Assembly (NCBI GenBank): GCA_041691315.1 | Contig: JBEPUW010000013.1 | Location: 22,255-86,254, forward strand | Reading direction: 5' to 3' | Source of the DNA: Poindextera sp041691315 | Lineage (GTDB): Bacteria > Pseudomonadota > Alphaproteobacteria > Caulobacterales > Caulobacteraceae | Length of the DNA stretch: 64,000 nt | Shown: piece by piece, positions 1 to 7,684 of the stretch | Numbering within the stretch: position 1 is the stretch's first letter | How the letters are laid out: each line of letters begins with the position of its first letter | Program-made: the position numbers and the translations under genes | The notes under the pieces: model-generated | The model's database searches: none | Told to the model about the DNA's origin: nothing | What the model saw: the letters and a program-made list of their open reading frames with translations, nothing else

Positions 1-1
1 G

Positions 2-736
2 CGGGCCGCGGCGATCTGCGACGAGGACGTCGAGGCCTGCCGCCGCATCGGCGAACAAGGGCTGGAGCTGATCCGCAAGATCGTGCCGCGGCGCGCCGAT
101 GGGGTGGTCAAGATCCTCACCCACTGCAATGCCGGCTGGCTGGCTGCAGTGGACTGGGGCACGGCGCTGGCGCCCGTCTATGCCGCCCAGGCCGACGGAA
201 TCGAGCTGCATGTCTGGGTCGACGAGACCCGGCCGCGCAACCAGGGCGCCTCGCTGACCGCCTTCGAACTCGGCCAGCAGGGCGTCGCCCACGCCATCAT
301 CGCCGACAACACCGGCGGCCATCTGATGCAGCACGACGAGGTCGACCTGGTCATCGTCGGCTCCGACCGCACCACCCGCGAAGGCGATGTCGCCAACAAG
401 ATCGGCACCTATCTGAAGGCCCTGGCCGCCCACGACAACGGCGTGCCCTTCTTCGTGGCCCTCCCGGGCTCGACCGTCGACTGGGCGCTGCGCGACGGGG
501 TGCGCGACATCCCGATCGAGGAACGCGCCGCCGGCGAACTCTCAACCATCTCCGGCCGCGCTGCGGACGGCTCGGTGGTCAGCGTCGACATCTATCCGGC
601 CGGCAGCCCGGCGCTGAACATCGCCTTCGACGTGACGCCGGCCCGGCTGGTCACCGGCCTGGTCACCGAGCGCGGGGTCTGCGCGGCCAGCGAGGCCGGG
701 CTGCTCACGCTTTTTCCGGAGCGCCGCGCGCCATGA
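2..736 (+). CDS. mtnA: S-methyl-5-thioribose-1-phosphate isomerase, 5' end cut by window
   Basis: The open frame enters from the window edge, so the N-terminal part lies outside. An internal GTG at 83 is not the true start, because family-like residues (ICDEDVEACRRIGEQG) precede it in frame. The visible part shows the aldose-ketose isomerase signature: the CNAGWLA segment with its conserved Cys, VDETRPRNQGA, and VGSDR followed by GDVANKIGTY with the catalytic Asp. The family converts 5-methylthioribose-1-phosphate to methylthioribulose-1-phosphate in cytosolic salvage of 5'-methylthioadenosine. The stop overlaps the next ATG (ATGA at 733), so the two genes are probably translationally coupled. 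The family is eIF2B-like, but the isomerase motifs make this call firm. Confidence 0.93.
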   Translation, partial: RAAAICDEDVEACRRIGEQGLELIRKIVPRRADGVVKILTHCNAGWLAAVDWGTALAPVYAAQADGIELHVWVDETRPRNQGASLTAFELGQQGVAHAIIADNTGGHLMQHDEVDLVIVGSDRTTREGDVANKIGTYLKALAAHDNGVPFFVALPGSTVDWALRDGVRDIPIEERAAGELSTISGRAADGSVVSVDIYPAGSPALNIAFDVTPARLVTGLVTERGVCAASEAGLLTLFPERRAP

Positions 737-1392
737 TCGACGAAGACGAACTGCGCGCCCAGATCATCGATTTCGCCCGCATGCTCGAGCCCTCGGGCCT
801 CAGCGTCAATCGCTCCGGCAACATCTCGGCGCGCTGGAGAGACGGGTTCCTGATCACCCCGACCGGCATGGTCTATGAGCAGCTCGAATTCGCCGACGTG
901 GTCTTTGTCGGCATGGACGGCGCAATCGCCCCCGGGCAGCGCGCCCCGTCCAGCGAATGGCGCTTCCACCAAGCAGCCTACCGCGACCGGCCGGAGATCG
1001 GCGCGGTGGTGCACTGCCACTCGACCCACGCCACGGCCCTGGCCTGCACCGGCCGGCCGATCCCCGCCTTCCACTACATGGTCGCCGTGGCCGGCGGAGA
1101 CTCCATCGCCTGCGCCGCTTACGCGACCTTCGGCGGCGAAGACCTGGCCCGCAACGTCGCGGCCGCCCTGTCGGAGGGGCGGCGCGCCTGCCTCTTGGCC
1201 AACCACGGCCAGGTCGCCTGCGGCGCCGATCTCGACGCCGCCTTTGCACTGGCCAAGGACGTCGAGGAACTGGCCCGCCAGTACATCATCGCCCTGCAGA
1301 TCGGCGGGGTGAATGTGCTGGATTCGGCGGAAATGGGCCGCGTTCTCGACGCTTTCACCCGCTATGGGCGACAGACTGAGACGCCGGACTGA
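733..1392 (+). CDS. Class II aldolase (Ald2/FucA-like), probable 5-(methylthio)ribulose-1-P aldolase
   Basis: A 219-aa class II aldolase/adducin domain of full length. By alignment to FucA, the catalytic acid is Glu75 (PSSEWRFH). The zinc ligands are His94 and His96 (HCHSTHATAL) and His158 (LLANHGQ). SGNISAR near residue 28 is the phosphate-binding loop. It overlaps mtnA by 4 nt. Coupling to mtnA suggests it cleaves (methylthio)ribulose-1-phosphate to DHAP and an aldehyde, as in the DHAP shunt described for Rhodospirillum and E. coli. The alternatives are MtnB dehydratase, which shares the fold, or a fuculose-phosphate aldolase. No mtnC/D or other methionine-salvage genes follow, which favours the shunt, but that is inference. 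Confidence 0.82.
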   Translation: MIDEDELRAQIIDFARMLEPSGLSVNRSGNISARWRDGFLITPTGMVYEQLEFADVVFVGMDGAIAPGQRAPSSEWRFHQAAYRDRPEIGAVVHCHSTHATALACTGRPIPAFHYMVAVAGGDSIACAAYATFGGEDLARNVAAALSEGRRACLLANHGQVACGADLDAAFALAKDVEELARQYIIALQIGGVNVLDSAEMGRVLDAFTRYGRQTETPD

Positions 1393-1402
1393 CCGTCCGG
1401 CG
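1382..1402 (+). terminator. GC-rich hairpin at the end of the mtnA-aldolase pair
   Basis: An 8-bp stem (CGCCGGAC / GTCCGGCG) with a 5-nt loop spans the stop codon of the aldolase gene. No T-tract follows, so it is at best a weak or Rho-assisted terminator, or a mRNA-stabilising hairpin. Confidence 0.3.
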
Positions 1403-1468
1403 CCGCTCGCCTTCGGAACGTCTGCTGCTAGACTGACGTTGTTTCATTAGTTTTAGGGAAGGCCCTCG

Positions 1469-2071
1469 ATGCCGACGAAACGCTCATCATTGCTGCTCAT
1501 GCTGGCCGGGGTGTTGATGGCCGGCCAGGTCCATGCCGCAGCCGATCCGGGCGCCGGCAAGATCGAGGCCTTCGACGCCGCCCTGCTGGACTCGATGAAG
1601 GCGGGACACGGCGCGGGCACGGCGGAGCGCTATCGCAGGCTGGCGCCGGTGGTGGAGCGCACGTTCAACCTGCCGGTCATGACCCAGTTCGCCGTCGGTC
1701 CGGCCTGGTCCGGCTTCACGGCGGCCCAGCAGCAGCAGGCGATCGCCGCCTTCACCAAGCTGACCGTCGCCAGCTACGCGCACAATTTCAATGCCTTTGG
1801 CGGCGAGCGGTTCGAACTCGATCCAAACGTGATCACGCGTGGGCAGGACAAGATCGTCAACACCCACCTGATCCGCCCTCATGACGCGCCGGTCGCCCTG
1901 ACCTACCGCATGCGCGCGGCCGGCGACTCGTGGAAGGTGATCGACATCTATTACGGTGCGATCAGTCAGCTGACGACGCGGCGCTCCGACTTCGCCGGCT
2001 CGATCGCCTCCGGCGGCGCCTCGGCGCTGATCACCCACCTGACCTCGCTCAGCGACAAGCTGATGAACTGA
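1469..2071 (+). CDS. hpnM: Hopanoid-associated MlaC-like periplasmic protein HpnM
   Basis: A 200-aa protein with an N-terminal signal peptide (basic KR, hydrophobic core, cleavage near VHA-AAD around residue 24), followed by an MlaC/Ttg2D-type phospholipid-binding fold. Family-like segments are YRRLAPVVERTFNLPVMTQFAVGPAW and the later SWKVIDIYY..GAISQLTTRRSDFA. MlaC proteins carry lipid across the periplasm. HpnM members accompany hopanoid loci, and this copy lies about 8.4 kb upstream of hpnN, with the main cluster beyond. It stands as a single gene: the aldolase gene is 76 bp upstream and rlmJ converges. General MlaC is the alternative call. Confidence 0.8.
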   Translation: MPTKRSSLLLMLAGVLMAGQVHAAADPGAGKIEAFDAALLDSMKAGHGAGTAERYRRLAPVVERTFNLPVMTQFAVGPAWSGFTAAQQQQAIAAFTKLTVASYAHNFNAFGGERFELDPNVITRGQDKIVNTHLIRPHDAPVALTYRMRAAGDSWKVIDIYYGAISQLTTRRSDFAGSIASGGASALITHLTSLSDKLMN

Positions 2072-2081
2072 GACGGCCGCC

Positions 2082-2906
2082 TTACGGGGCAATCAGCCAG
2101 TCCACCGACCAGCGACCGCGCCCGTCGCCGAGCCGGCCGCTCAGCTCTTCGCACAGGGCCGCGAGCTTCTCGTCCAGCCGCCAGGGCGCGTTGCAGACCA
2201 GGATGCCGCCGCCGGCCAGGCTGACGCCGTCCTGGGCGTGGGGCAGGAACTCCGCCCGCAGCGCCTTCGGAAAGCTTCCAGAGACAGCGGCGTCAGACAG
2301 GGTCTGGCTGATCAGGCTATCCTTGACCGGGTACCAGGCCAGGAAGATGCCGCCCGGCCATTTGCGCAGGCCGGCGGCCATGGCGCGCGCCAGGGTCTGC
2401 ACTTCGTCCTTCTCCTCATAAGGCGGATCGATGAAGACCAGGCCGCGTCGTTCCGGCGGCGGCGTGAAGGCGCCGATCGCCTCATAGCCGTCGCGGTGAT
2501 GCACCGCGATGCGCGGGTCGCCGCGGTAGCGCGCCCTCAGCAGGGCGACGTCGGCCGGATGCAGTTCGCAGGCGATCAGCCGATCCTGGTCGCGCAACAG
2601 TCTGGAGATGATTTCCGGCGACCCCGGATAGGTTGTCAGACCCGACGGGTTCATCGCACCGAGCAGCCCGGCATAGGTCGGGGCGGACACCAGGGCCGCG
2701 CCGAATATCCTGGCGGCGCCCTCTTCATACTCCCTGGTCTTCTGCGCCGGCTCCGACGTCAGGTCATAGACGCCGATGCCGGCGTGGGTATCCAGCACCG
2801 CGAACGGCTGCGGCTTGCCCAGCAGATGCTCGAGCACGAAGACCAGCGCCGCGTGCTTGAACACCTCGGTGTGGTTGCCGGCATGGAAGGCGTGCCGATA
2901 GTTCAT
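2082..2906 (-). CDS. rlmJ: 23S rRNA (adenine(2030)-N6)-methyltransferase
   Basis: A 274-aa protein starting MNYRHAFHAGNHTEVFKH, the diagnostic N-terminus of RlmJ/YhiR. A longer frame upstream to 2957 lacks family residues, so I chose the ATG at 2906. AdoMet-dependent methyltransferase motifs are VLDTHAGIGVYDL (motif I) and the catalytic FIDPPYEEKDEV (D-P-P-Y, motif IV). The enzyme modifies A2030 of 23S rRNA in the cytosol. It is transcribed alone and converges on hpnM with a 10-bp gap. Confidence 0.94.
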   Translation of the reverse strand: MNYRHAFHAGNHTEVFKHAALVFVLEHLLGKPQPFAVLDTHAGIGVYDLTSEPAQKTREYEEGAARIFGAALVSAPTYAGLLGAMNPSGLTTYPGSPEIISRLLRDQDRLIACELHPADVALLRARYRGDPRIAVHHRDGYEAIGAFTPPPERRGLVFIDPPYEEKDEVQTLARAMAAGLRKWPGGIFLAWYPVKDSLISQTLSDAAVSGSFPKALRAEFLPHAQDGVSLAGGGILVCNAPWRLDEKLAALCEELSGRLGDGRGRWSVDWLIAP

Positions 2907-3006
2907 GGCATGCGGAAACTCTCGATCGGCAGGGCAATGAGCCCGGCGGGCCGCCACGGCTTAGCAGCCCGAGGGTTCGCCGATCGACAGGTTTCGCCAG
3001 GCGCCG

Positions 3007-3717
3007 TCAGGCCTCGTAGCTGAGCTTCGGGTACCAGTCGGCGCCGCGGCCTTCCGGGGTGGCGTCCAGCACATTCCACATCGGGCCGGGATCGGGGGCG
3101 CCGCGCGGGTCCTGGCCTGGGTCAGCGGTGGTGACCTCGTCCGACCAGAAGTGGCGGACCGTTCCGTCGCGGCGGGTGAAGATGTTGATGCCGCCGTTCT
3201 CCGCCCCGCTGGCGTCGACGGCGAGATAGTCGCGGGAATAGGCCCCGGTCAGATCGCTGTAGAGCCGCAAGCTCTTCCAGCCGCGTTCGCGCTTCCAGGC
3301 CATCAGCTTGTCGATCGGCGAGCGGGCGATGACCACCAGCGAGGCGCGCTGGTCGATGTCGTCGGCATTGCCGTCCCAGGCGTCGAGCAGGTTGGTGCAC
3401 ATCGGGCAGGGCCGTTCGCGCTGCGGCCCGAACATATAGTGGTAGGCGACCAGGGTCTGCTTGTCGCCGAACAGCCCGGCCAGGTCGACCTCGCGCCCAT
3501 CCTCGCCCATGAAGCGGTAATCGCCGGTGACCGGGCCGCCCGGCGGCAGCGCGCGGCGCTGAGCCGCGACGCGTTCGAGATGCCGGCGCAGTTCGATCTC
3601 CTCGGCCAGCAACGCCGTGCGTGCGGCGCGGTAGTCGGCGCTCTCATTGGGAAAGCGCACCGGGTTGTCGCGGGCCAGTTCGGTCGCCGGAATCAGGATT
3701 TCGGTCTTGGCGTTCAT
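3007..3717 (-). CDS. DUF899 thioredoxin-fold family protein
   Basis: A 236-aa member of the DUF899 family. The start is LARDNPVRFPNESADYR-like. A central predicted thioredoxin-like domain contains YHYMFGPQ and a C-P-M-C pair (RPCPMCTNLLD), where the family usually has CPGC. The C-terminus ends with the family-typical MWNVLDATPEGRG..WYPKLSYE. No signal peptide is seen, so it should be cytosolic. The biochemical role of DUF899 is not established; a redox or stress role is only suggested by the fold and the CxxC. It lies upstream of a GST gene on the same strand, with 33 bp between them. Confidence 0.85.
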   Translation of the reverse strand: MNAKTEILIPATELARDNPVRFPNESADYRAARTALLAEEIELRRHLERVAAQRRALPPGGPVTGDYRFMGEDGREVDLAGLFGDKQTLVAYHYMFGPQRERPCPMCTNLLDAWDGNADDIDQRASLVVIARSPIDKLMAWKRERGWKSLRLYSDLTGAYSRDYLAVDASGAENGGINIFTRRDGTVRHFWSDEVTTADPGQDPRGAPDPGPMWNVLDATPEGRGADWYPKLSYEA

Positions 3718-3750
3718 AGCGGGATCCTCGCTTTACAAAAAGATGGGTCG

Positions 3751-4401
3751 TCAGGCCGGCGCGTTCTCGCGAAACGGCTGCATCTGGCCTTCCATCGCGC
3801 GGCTGAACGCCGGACGGCCGACGCAGCGGGCGCGATAGGCATCGAGGTTGGCGAACCGCGCCAGCATGCCGCTGTCGACCAGTTCGCGCAGCACCGTGGC
3901 CATGACCAGATCGCCGGCGGTGAAGCGGCCTTCCAGATAGTCCTTTTCGCCTAGCCAGGCGCTTAGCGCGGTCAGCCGCTTGGTCAGCAGCGCCTCGGTC
4001 GGCGCACGTTGCGCCTTGGCCCAGGCCGGGTCGGCGTCGGAGTCGGCGATCTGGATGAAGTTCTGCGCGAACGGCTCGATCGAGTTCAGCGCCGCGACCA
4101 CCCAGGTGGTCATCCGCGCGCGCCCGGCCTCGTCGCGCGGCGCCAGGGTCTCGGACAGGGTCGCGATGTGCAGCACGATGGCGCCGGACTCGAACATCTC
4201 GACCTTATCGTCCCAATAGGCCGGGACCTGGCCGAAGGGCTGCCACTGGCGATAGTCCTCCGAGGCCTGAATCTGCGGGTCGATCAGCGTCACCTCATAG
4301 GGCAGGCCGGCCTCCTCCAGCGCCCAGCGGATCCGCAGGTCCCGCACATAGCCCTGGGCGAAGGCGGGCACCCAGCGGAAGGCGGTCAGTCGGATGGTCA
4401 T
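3751..4401 (-). CDS. Glutathione S-transferase family protein
   Basis: A 216-aa protein. The N-terminal thioredoxin-like domain carries FGQVPAYWDD and the glutathione-contacting FESGAIVLHIA. The C-terminal helical domain carries YLEGRFTAGDLVMATVLREL, the conserved N-capping/D motif of GSTs. I took the ATG at 4401 (MTIRLTAFRW); the frame extends further but would run deep into marR. It overlaps the marR gene by 4 nt (4398-4401), so the two form one transcript whose first gene is the regulator. Likely role: detoxification or thiol conjugation controlled by the MarR protein. The substrate is unknown. Confidence 0.88.
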   Translation of the reverse strand: MTIRLTAFRWVPAFAQGYVRDLRIRWALEEAGLPYEVTLIDPQIQASEDYRQWQPFGQVPAYWDDKVEMFESGAIVLHIATLSETLAPRDEAGRARMTTWVVAALNSIEPFAQNFIQIADSDADPAWAKAQRAPTEALLTKRLTALSAWLGEKDYLEGRFTAGDLVMATVLRELVDSGMLARFANLDAYRARCVGRPAFSRAMEGQMQPFRENAPA

Positions 4402-4883
4402 GCGGTCTCCGGAGTGTCGCAAAGCGCTGGCGCGGGCGCGGACAGGGCGAGCAGATCGCGCCGCAGCCGCGCCGGATCGGCGCCGTCGAGCTCCGCCTCC
4501 AGGGCCGCATGGGTGCGTGTCCAATGCGGCAGGGCGGTGGCCAGCCGGGCGCGGCCCTCGGCCGTGAGCGCGATGCGGCGCACGCGGCTGTCGCCGGCGT
4601 CGGCGCCGATTTCGGCCAGGCCCCGCCGCACCAGCGGCTTCAGCGCGGCGGTCAGCGTGGTGCGGTCGGCGCCCAGCAGGACGGCGACCTCGCTGATCGG
4701 CGCCGGTTCCGGCCGGTTCAGCGCCATCAGCAGCGAGAACTGGCCGTTGGTCAGGCCCGCCGGGCGCAGGGCGTCATCGAAACGCCGCGCCAGGGCTCGC
4801 GCCGCCCGCTGGGTATGCAGGCACAGACAGGCGTCGCGCACATGGGCGGTGGTCTCGAACGGGATGGCGGGCGAGGCGGGCAC
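4398..4883 (-). CDS. MarR family transcriptional regulator
   Basis: A 161-aa winged-helix protein starting at GTG 4883. Helix-turn-helix and wing: LTNGQFSLLMAL, ISEVAVLLGADRTTLTAALKPLVRRGL, then the D-x-R wing motif (DAGDSRVRRIALTAEGRA). MarR proteins bind short palindromes as dimers and usually repress their own operon until a ligand, often a phenolic or an oxidant, binds. A 20-bp palindrome lies 8 bp upstream of the start codon (see operator). It is the first gene of a two-gene operon with the GST. Confidence 0.92.
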   Translation of the reverse strand: MPASPAIPFETTAHVRDACLCLHTQRAARALARRFDDALRPAGLTNGQFSLLMALNRPEPAPISEVAVLLGADRTTLTAALKPLVRRGLAEIGADAGDSRVRRIALTAEGRARLATALPHWTRTHAALEAELDGADPARLRRDLLALSAPAPALCDTPETA

Positions 4884-4890
4884 GCCGCTC

Positions 4891-4910
4891 TTATGTTGAT
4901 ATCAACCTAA
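4891..4910. promoter_or_regulatory. Palindromic MarR-type operator
   Basis: The core GTTGATATCAAC (4895-4906) is a perfect 12-bp palindrome. Extended to 20 bp, 9 of 10 half-site positions pair. It contains TTGATATCAA, close to the TTGnnnnCAA-type sites bound by MarR proteins. It lies between the marR start (4883) and the divergent GST gene (5026), so it could control both. Confidence 0.68.
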
Positions 4911-5025
4911 CAAGTCAAACGCCTCTTTCGCCTTGCCGGACGGCTGCGTGACTCGCCAAATGCTCTCCGACCGCCCAAATCCATGCACGCACCCAAGTCC
5001 GCGTGCCCCATCAGGAGCCCAAGCC

Positions 5026-5901
5026 ATGACCGACACCGCCGAATACGTCCCGCCCGCGGTCTGGACCTGGAACAAGGACAGCGGCGGCCGGTTCGCCAAC
5101 ATCAACCGGCCGATCGCCGGCCCCACCCACGACAAGGTGCTGCCGGTCGGCCGCCATCCCTTGCAGCTCTATTCGCTGGCGACCCCGAACGGCATCAAGG
5201 TCACCATCATGCTGGAAGAGCTGCTGGCGGCCGGCCACAGCGGCGCGGAATACGACGCCTGGCTGATCATGATCGGCGGCGACCAGTTCGGCTCGGGCTT
5301 CGTCGAGGTCAATCCCAACTCCAAGATCCCGGCGCTGATGGACCGCAGCGGGCCGGAGCCGGTCCGGGTCTTCGAATCCGGCGCCATCCTGGTGCACCTG
5401 GCCGAGAAATTCGGCGCCTTCCTGCCCACCGAGCCCGGGCCGCGCGCCGAGTGCCTGTCCTGGCTGTTCTGGCAGATGGGCTCGGCGCCTTATCTCGGCG
5501 GCGGTTTCGGCCACTTCTACGCCTATGCGCCGATGAAGATCGAATACGCCATCGACCGCTTCGCCATGGAGGTGAAGCGCCAGCTGGACGTGCTCGACCG
5601 GCGGCTGGCCGAGAGCCCCTATCTGGCCGGCGACGACTATACGATCGCCGACATGGCGGTCTGGCCCTGGTACGGCGGCATGGCCAACGGGGTCATGTAC
5701 GGCGGCGGTGAGTTCCTGCAGGTGCAGGACTACAAGAACCTGCAACGCTGGACCAAGACCATCGGCGAACGGCCGGCGGTCAAGCGCGGGCGCATGGTCA
5801 ACGCCGCCTGGGGCGAGCCTTCCGCCCAGCTGCGCGAACGCCACGAGGCCAGCGACTTCGAGACCAAGACCCAGGACAAGCTGGAGCCGGCGGCGGGTTG
5901 A
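5026..5901 (+). CDS. yghU: YghU-type glutathione S-transferase / disulfide-bond reductase
   Basis: A 291-aa nu-class GST. The long N-terminal extension (YVPPAVWTWNKDSGGRFANINRPIAG) is the hallmark of YghU/YfcG-like proteins. It is followed by LATPNGIKVTIMLEEL, NPNSKIPALMD and FESGAILVHLAEK (glutathione site). The C-terminal all-helical domain has YLAGDDYTIADMAVWPWYGG. Family members bind two glutathiones and reduce disulfides or peroxides. The ATG at 5026 has an AGGAG-type RBS (5012-5016). It is divergent from marR, sharing an intergenic region with the palindromic operator, so it may belong to the same regulon. Confidence 0.9.
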   Translation: MTDTAEYVPPAVWTWNKDSGGRFANINRPIAGPTHDKVLPVGRHPLQLYSLATPNGIKVTIMLEELLAAGHSGAEYDAWLIMIGGDQFGSGFVEVNPNSKIPALMDRSGPEPVRVFESGAILVHLAEKFGAFLPTEPGPRAECLSWLFWQMGSAPYLGGGFGHFYAYAPMKIEYAIDRFAMEVKRQLDVLDRRLAESPYLAGDDYTIADMAVWPWYGGMANGVMYGGGEFLQVQDYKNLQRWTKTIGERPAVKRGRMVNAAWGEPSAQLRERHEASDFETKTQDKLEPAAG

Positions 5902-5974
5902 GCGGTCCGGCGCGCGCGGGGCTTGCCGCCGCGCCGGGGCACCCTAGATTCGTCCAGAGGCGACAGAGGCGCAC

Positions 5975-6952
5975 ATGACATCACCGTTCGACGAGTTTGA
6001 GGTTGAAAAGGAACTGCGGCCGCAGGCGCGGGGCCTGGCCTTCGATCTCGATCAGGCGCTGGACTCGCTGGTCGTCCTGCAGGCGCGGGTGCCGGCGGAT
6101 GCCTTCACCGCCAAGACCCTCGGATCGGAGCGCTGGGGCAACGGCATCGTCATCGGGACCAACGGCCTGGTCCTGACCATCGGCTATCTGATCACCGAGG
6201 CCGACGACGTCACCCTGACCGCCAACGATGGCCGCCGGGTCTCCGCCCACGTGCTCGGCTATGACCAGGTGAGCGGCTTCGGCCTAGTTCACGCGCTGGA
6301 GCCGCTGAACCTGCCGGCCCTCCCGCTGGGCGACTCGCGCCGCCTGCAGGCCGGCGACCCGATCATCCTGGCCGGCGGCGGCGGCATCGCCCACGCCATC
6401 GCCGGGCGCGTGCTGGCCCGGCAGCCCTTCGCGGGCTACTGGGAATACAAGCTCGACGAAGCGATCTTCACCGGCCCCGGCCATCCGCACTGGAACGGCG
6501 CCGCGCTGATCGGCCCGACCGGCGCGCTGATGGGCGTCGGCTCGCTGCAGATGCAGCAGGAGACGGCCGACGGCAGCGTCTCGATCATCAACATGTCGGT
6601 GCCGATCGAACTCCTGCCGCCGATCCTGGAGGACCTGTCGCGCGGGCGGCAGGTGCATCCGCCGCGGCCCTGGCTTGGGGTCCTGTCGCGGGACGCCGGC
6701 GCCCATGTCGTGGTGATGGACGTCTCCGACGGCGGCCCGGCGGATCGCGCCGAGGTGCGGCCCGGCGACGTCATCCTGGCCGTGGCCGGCCAGCCGGTCG
6801 CCAGCCTTGCCGACTTCTACACCAGGCTCTGGGCGCTGGGTCCCGCCGGCGTTGTCGCCCCGCTGCGCCTGAAGCGGGAGGGCGACATCTTTGACGTCGA
6901 CATCCGCACCGTCGACCGCGCCTCGCGGCTGAAGAAGCGGCGTTTCAACTGA
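5975..6952 (+). CDS. HtrA/S1C-like protein with PDZ domain, catalytic triad lost
   Basis: A 325-aa protein with a trypsin-like S1C domain (about 25-215) and a C-terminal PDZ domain (about 225-315; GGPADRAEVRPGDVILAVAGQPV). The fold motifs are present but every catalytic residue is replaced. The LTNNHV-type His is Tyr71 (LTIGYLI). The SDLAL-type Asp is Gly101 (VSGFGLV). The GNSGG-type Ser is Asn174 (HWNGAAL). No signal peptide or TM segment is seen, unlike periplasmic DegP/DegS. It is therefore probably a cytosolic pseudoprotease using its PDZ and barrel as a peptide-binding scaffold. No operon partner is evident. Confidence 0.8.
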   Translation: MTSPFDEFEVEKELRPQARGLAFDLDQALDSLVVLQARVPADAFTAKTLGSERWGNGIVIGTNGLVLTIGYLITEADDVTLTANDGRRVSAHVLGYDQVSGFGLVHALEPLNLPALPLGDSRRLQAGDPIILAGGGGIAHAIAGRVLARQPFAGYWEYKLDEAIFTGPGHPHWNGAALIGPTGALMGVGSLQMQQETADGSVSIINMSVPIELLPPILEDLSRGRQVHPPRPWLGVLSRDAGAHVVVMDVSDGGPADRAEVRPGDVILAVAGQPVASLADFYTRLWALGPAGVVAPLRLKREGDIFDVDIRTVDRASRLKKRRFN

Positions 6953-7012
6953 GACGGCCGGCCAGCCGGGTCGAGACCTGCGGACGCGGCCTTGCCCATC
7001 CTGGCTTTAAAG

Positions 7013-7384
7013 TCAGGACGGCTTCACACACTCGAACGACGCCGCCCAGGTGACCGTCACCTCGGCCTCCCAACCCGCGCTGGCGGGGACCTGTGGCTTG
7101 ATGGCGACGACCACCTCGACAAGATCGTCCTGCTTGTCGTTCTGCTTATGAGCACAGTCGTGCGTCTCGTCCTTGACCGGGCAATGCAGGGCGAGGAAAT
7201 CAACCCTCTCGCCTCTTGCCTTGTTTCGCCCGGCTGCCAAGGTTTTATCCAGCACAGCTCCAGCGCTCTCCGCCTTGGCTCCCACATATTTCGCTCTGAC
7301 GGATACCCTGTCGGAATTTACCCCGCAGACGACATCCTTCTGGAGTTTCGGGGCCGTGTCATTGGTTACAATCGGATCAGCCAT
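7013..7384 (-). CDS. Hypothetical protein, 123 aa
   Basis: I do not recognise this protein. The start at 7384 (MADPIVTNDTAPKLQ) is supported by a GGGAGAG RBS about 7 nt upstream; the frame opens earlier but without one. It is polar, with a Cys/His-containing middle (ALHCPVKDETHDCAHKQ) and a beta-rich end (EVVVAIKPQVPASAGWEAEVTVTWA). No signal or TM segment is seen. Base composition is visibly less GC-rich than the flanking genes, which suggests transfer or weak constraint. Confidence 0.55.
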   Translation of the reverse strand: MADPIVTNDTAPKLQKDVVCGVNSDRVSVRAKYVGAKAESAGAVLDKTLAAGRNKARGERVDFLALHCPVKDETHDCAHKQNDKQDDLVEVVVAIKPQVPASAGWEAEVTVTWAASFECVKPS

Positions 7385-7684
7385 CTCAGCTCTCCCTTCA
7401 ATCCAATGTTGCTTCTTACCGAAGTGGATTTGACTTACGGCAACACGCGGCCGCCATGCGGCCTCTGCACCCCTCTCGTCTGGCGACCTGCCAAGTCCGA
7501 GAGTCGTCAAAAAAGGACCCGTGAGGCGGGCTCACCTTATGCCGCCCCCTGACTGGCCAAAGTTTCCGCCCATCCCGCCCGATGCGCAACTCTCGAAACC
7601 CGCCGCATCCCTGCCGCGCTTTTCCTCCGGCGGTCGCAGCCGCGGCGGCGTGCGTTCCGCGGCCCGACCCGCTAGAGTTCCCGG
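7385..7684. other. Intergenic stretch without a supported gene
   Basis: About 300 bp upstream of the ferritin-like/CDGSH gene. Short open frames exist on both strands but lack RBSs and family features. The first part is moderately AT-rich and presumably carries promoters for both divergent genes. No hairpin or clear operator was found. Confidence 0.4.

Noticed and set aside
7001..7018. Palindrome CTGGCTTTAAAGTCAG near the end of the small minus-strand gene
   Set aside because: No loop or T-tract and no matching copy; too weak to call a terminator or operator.
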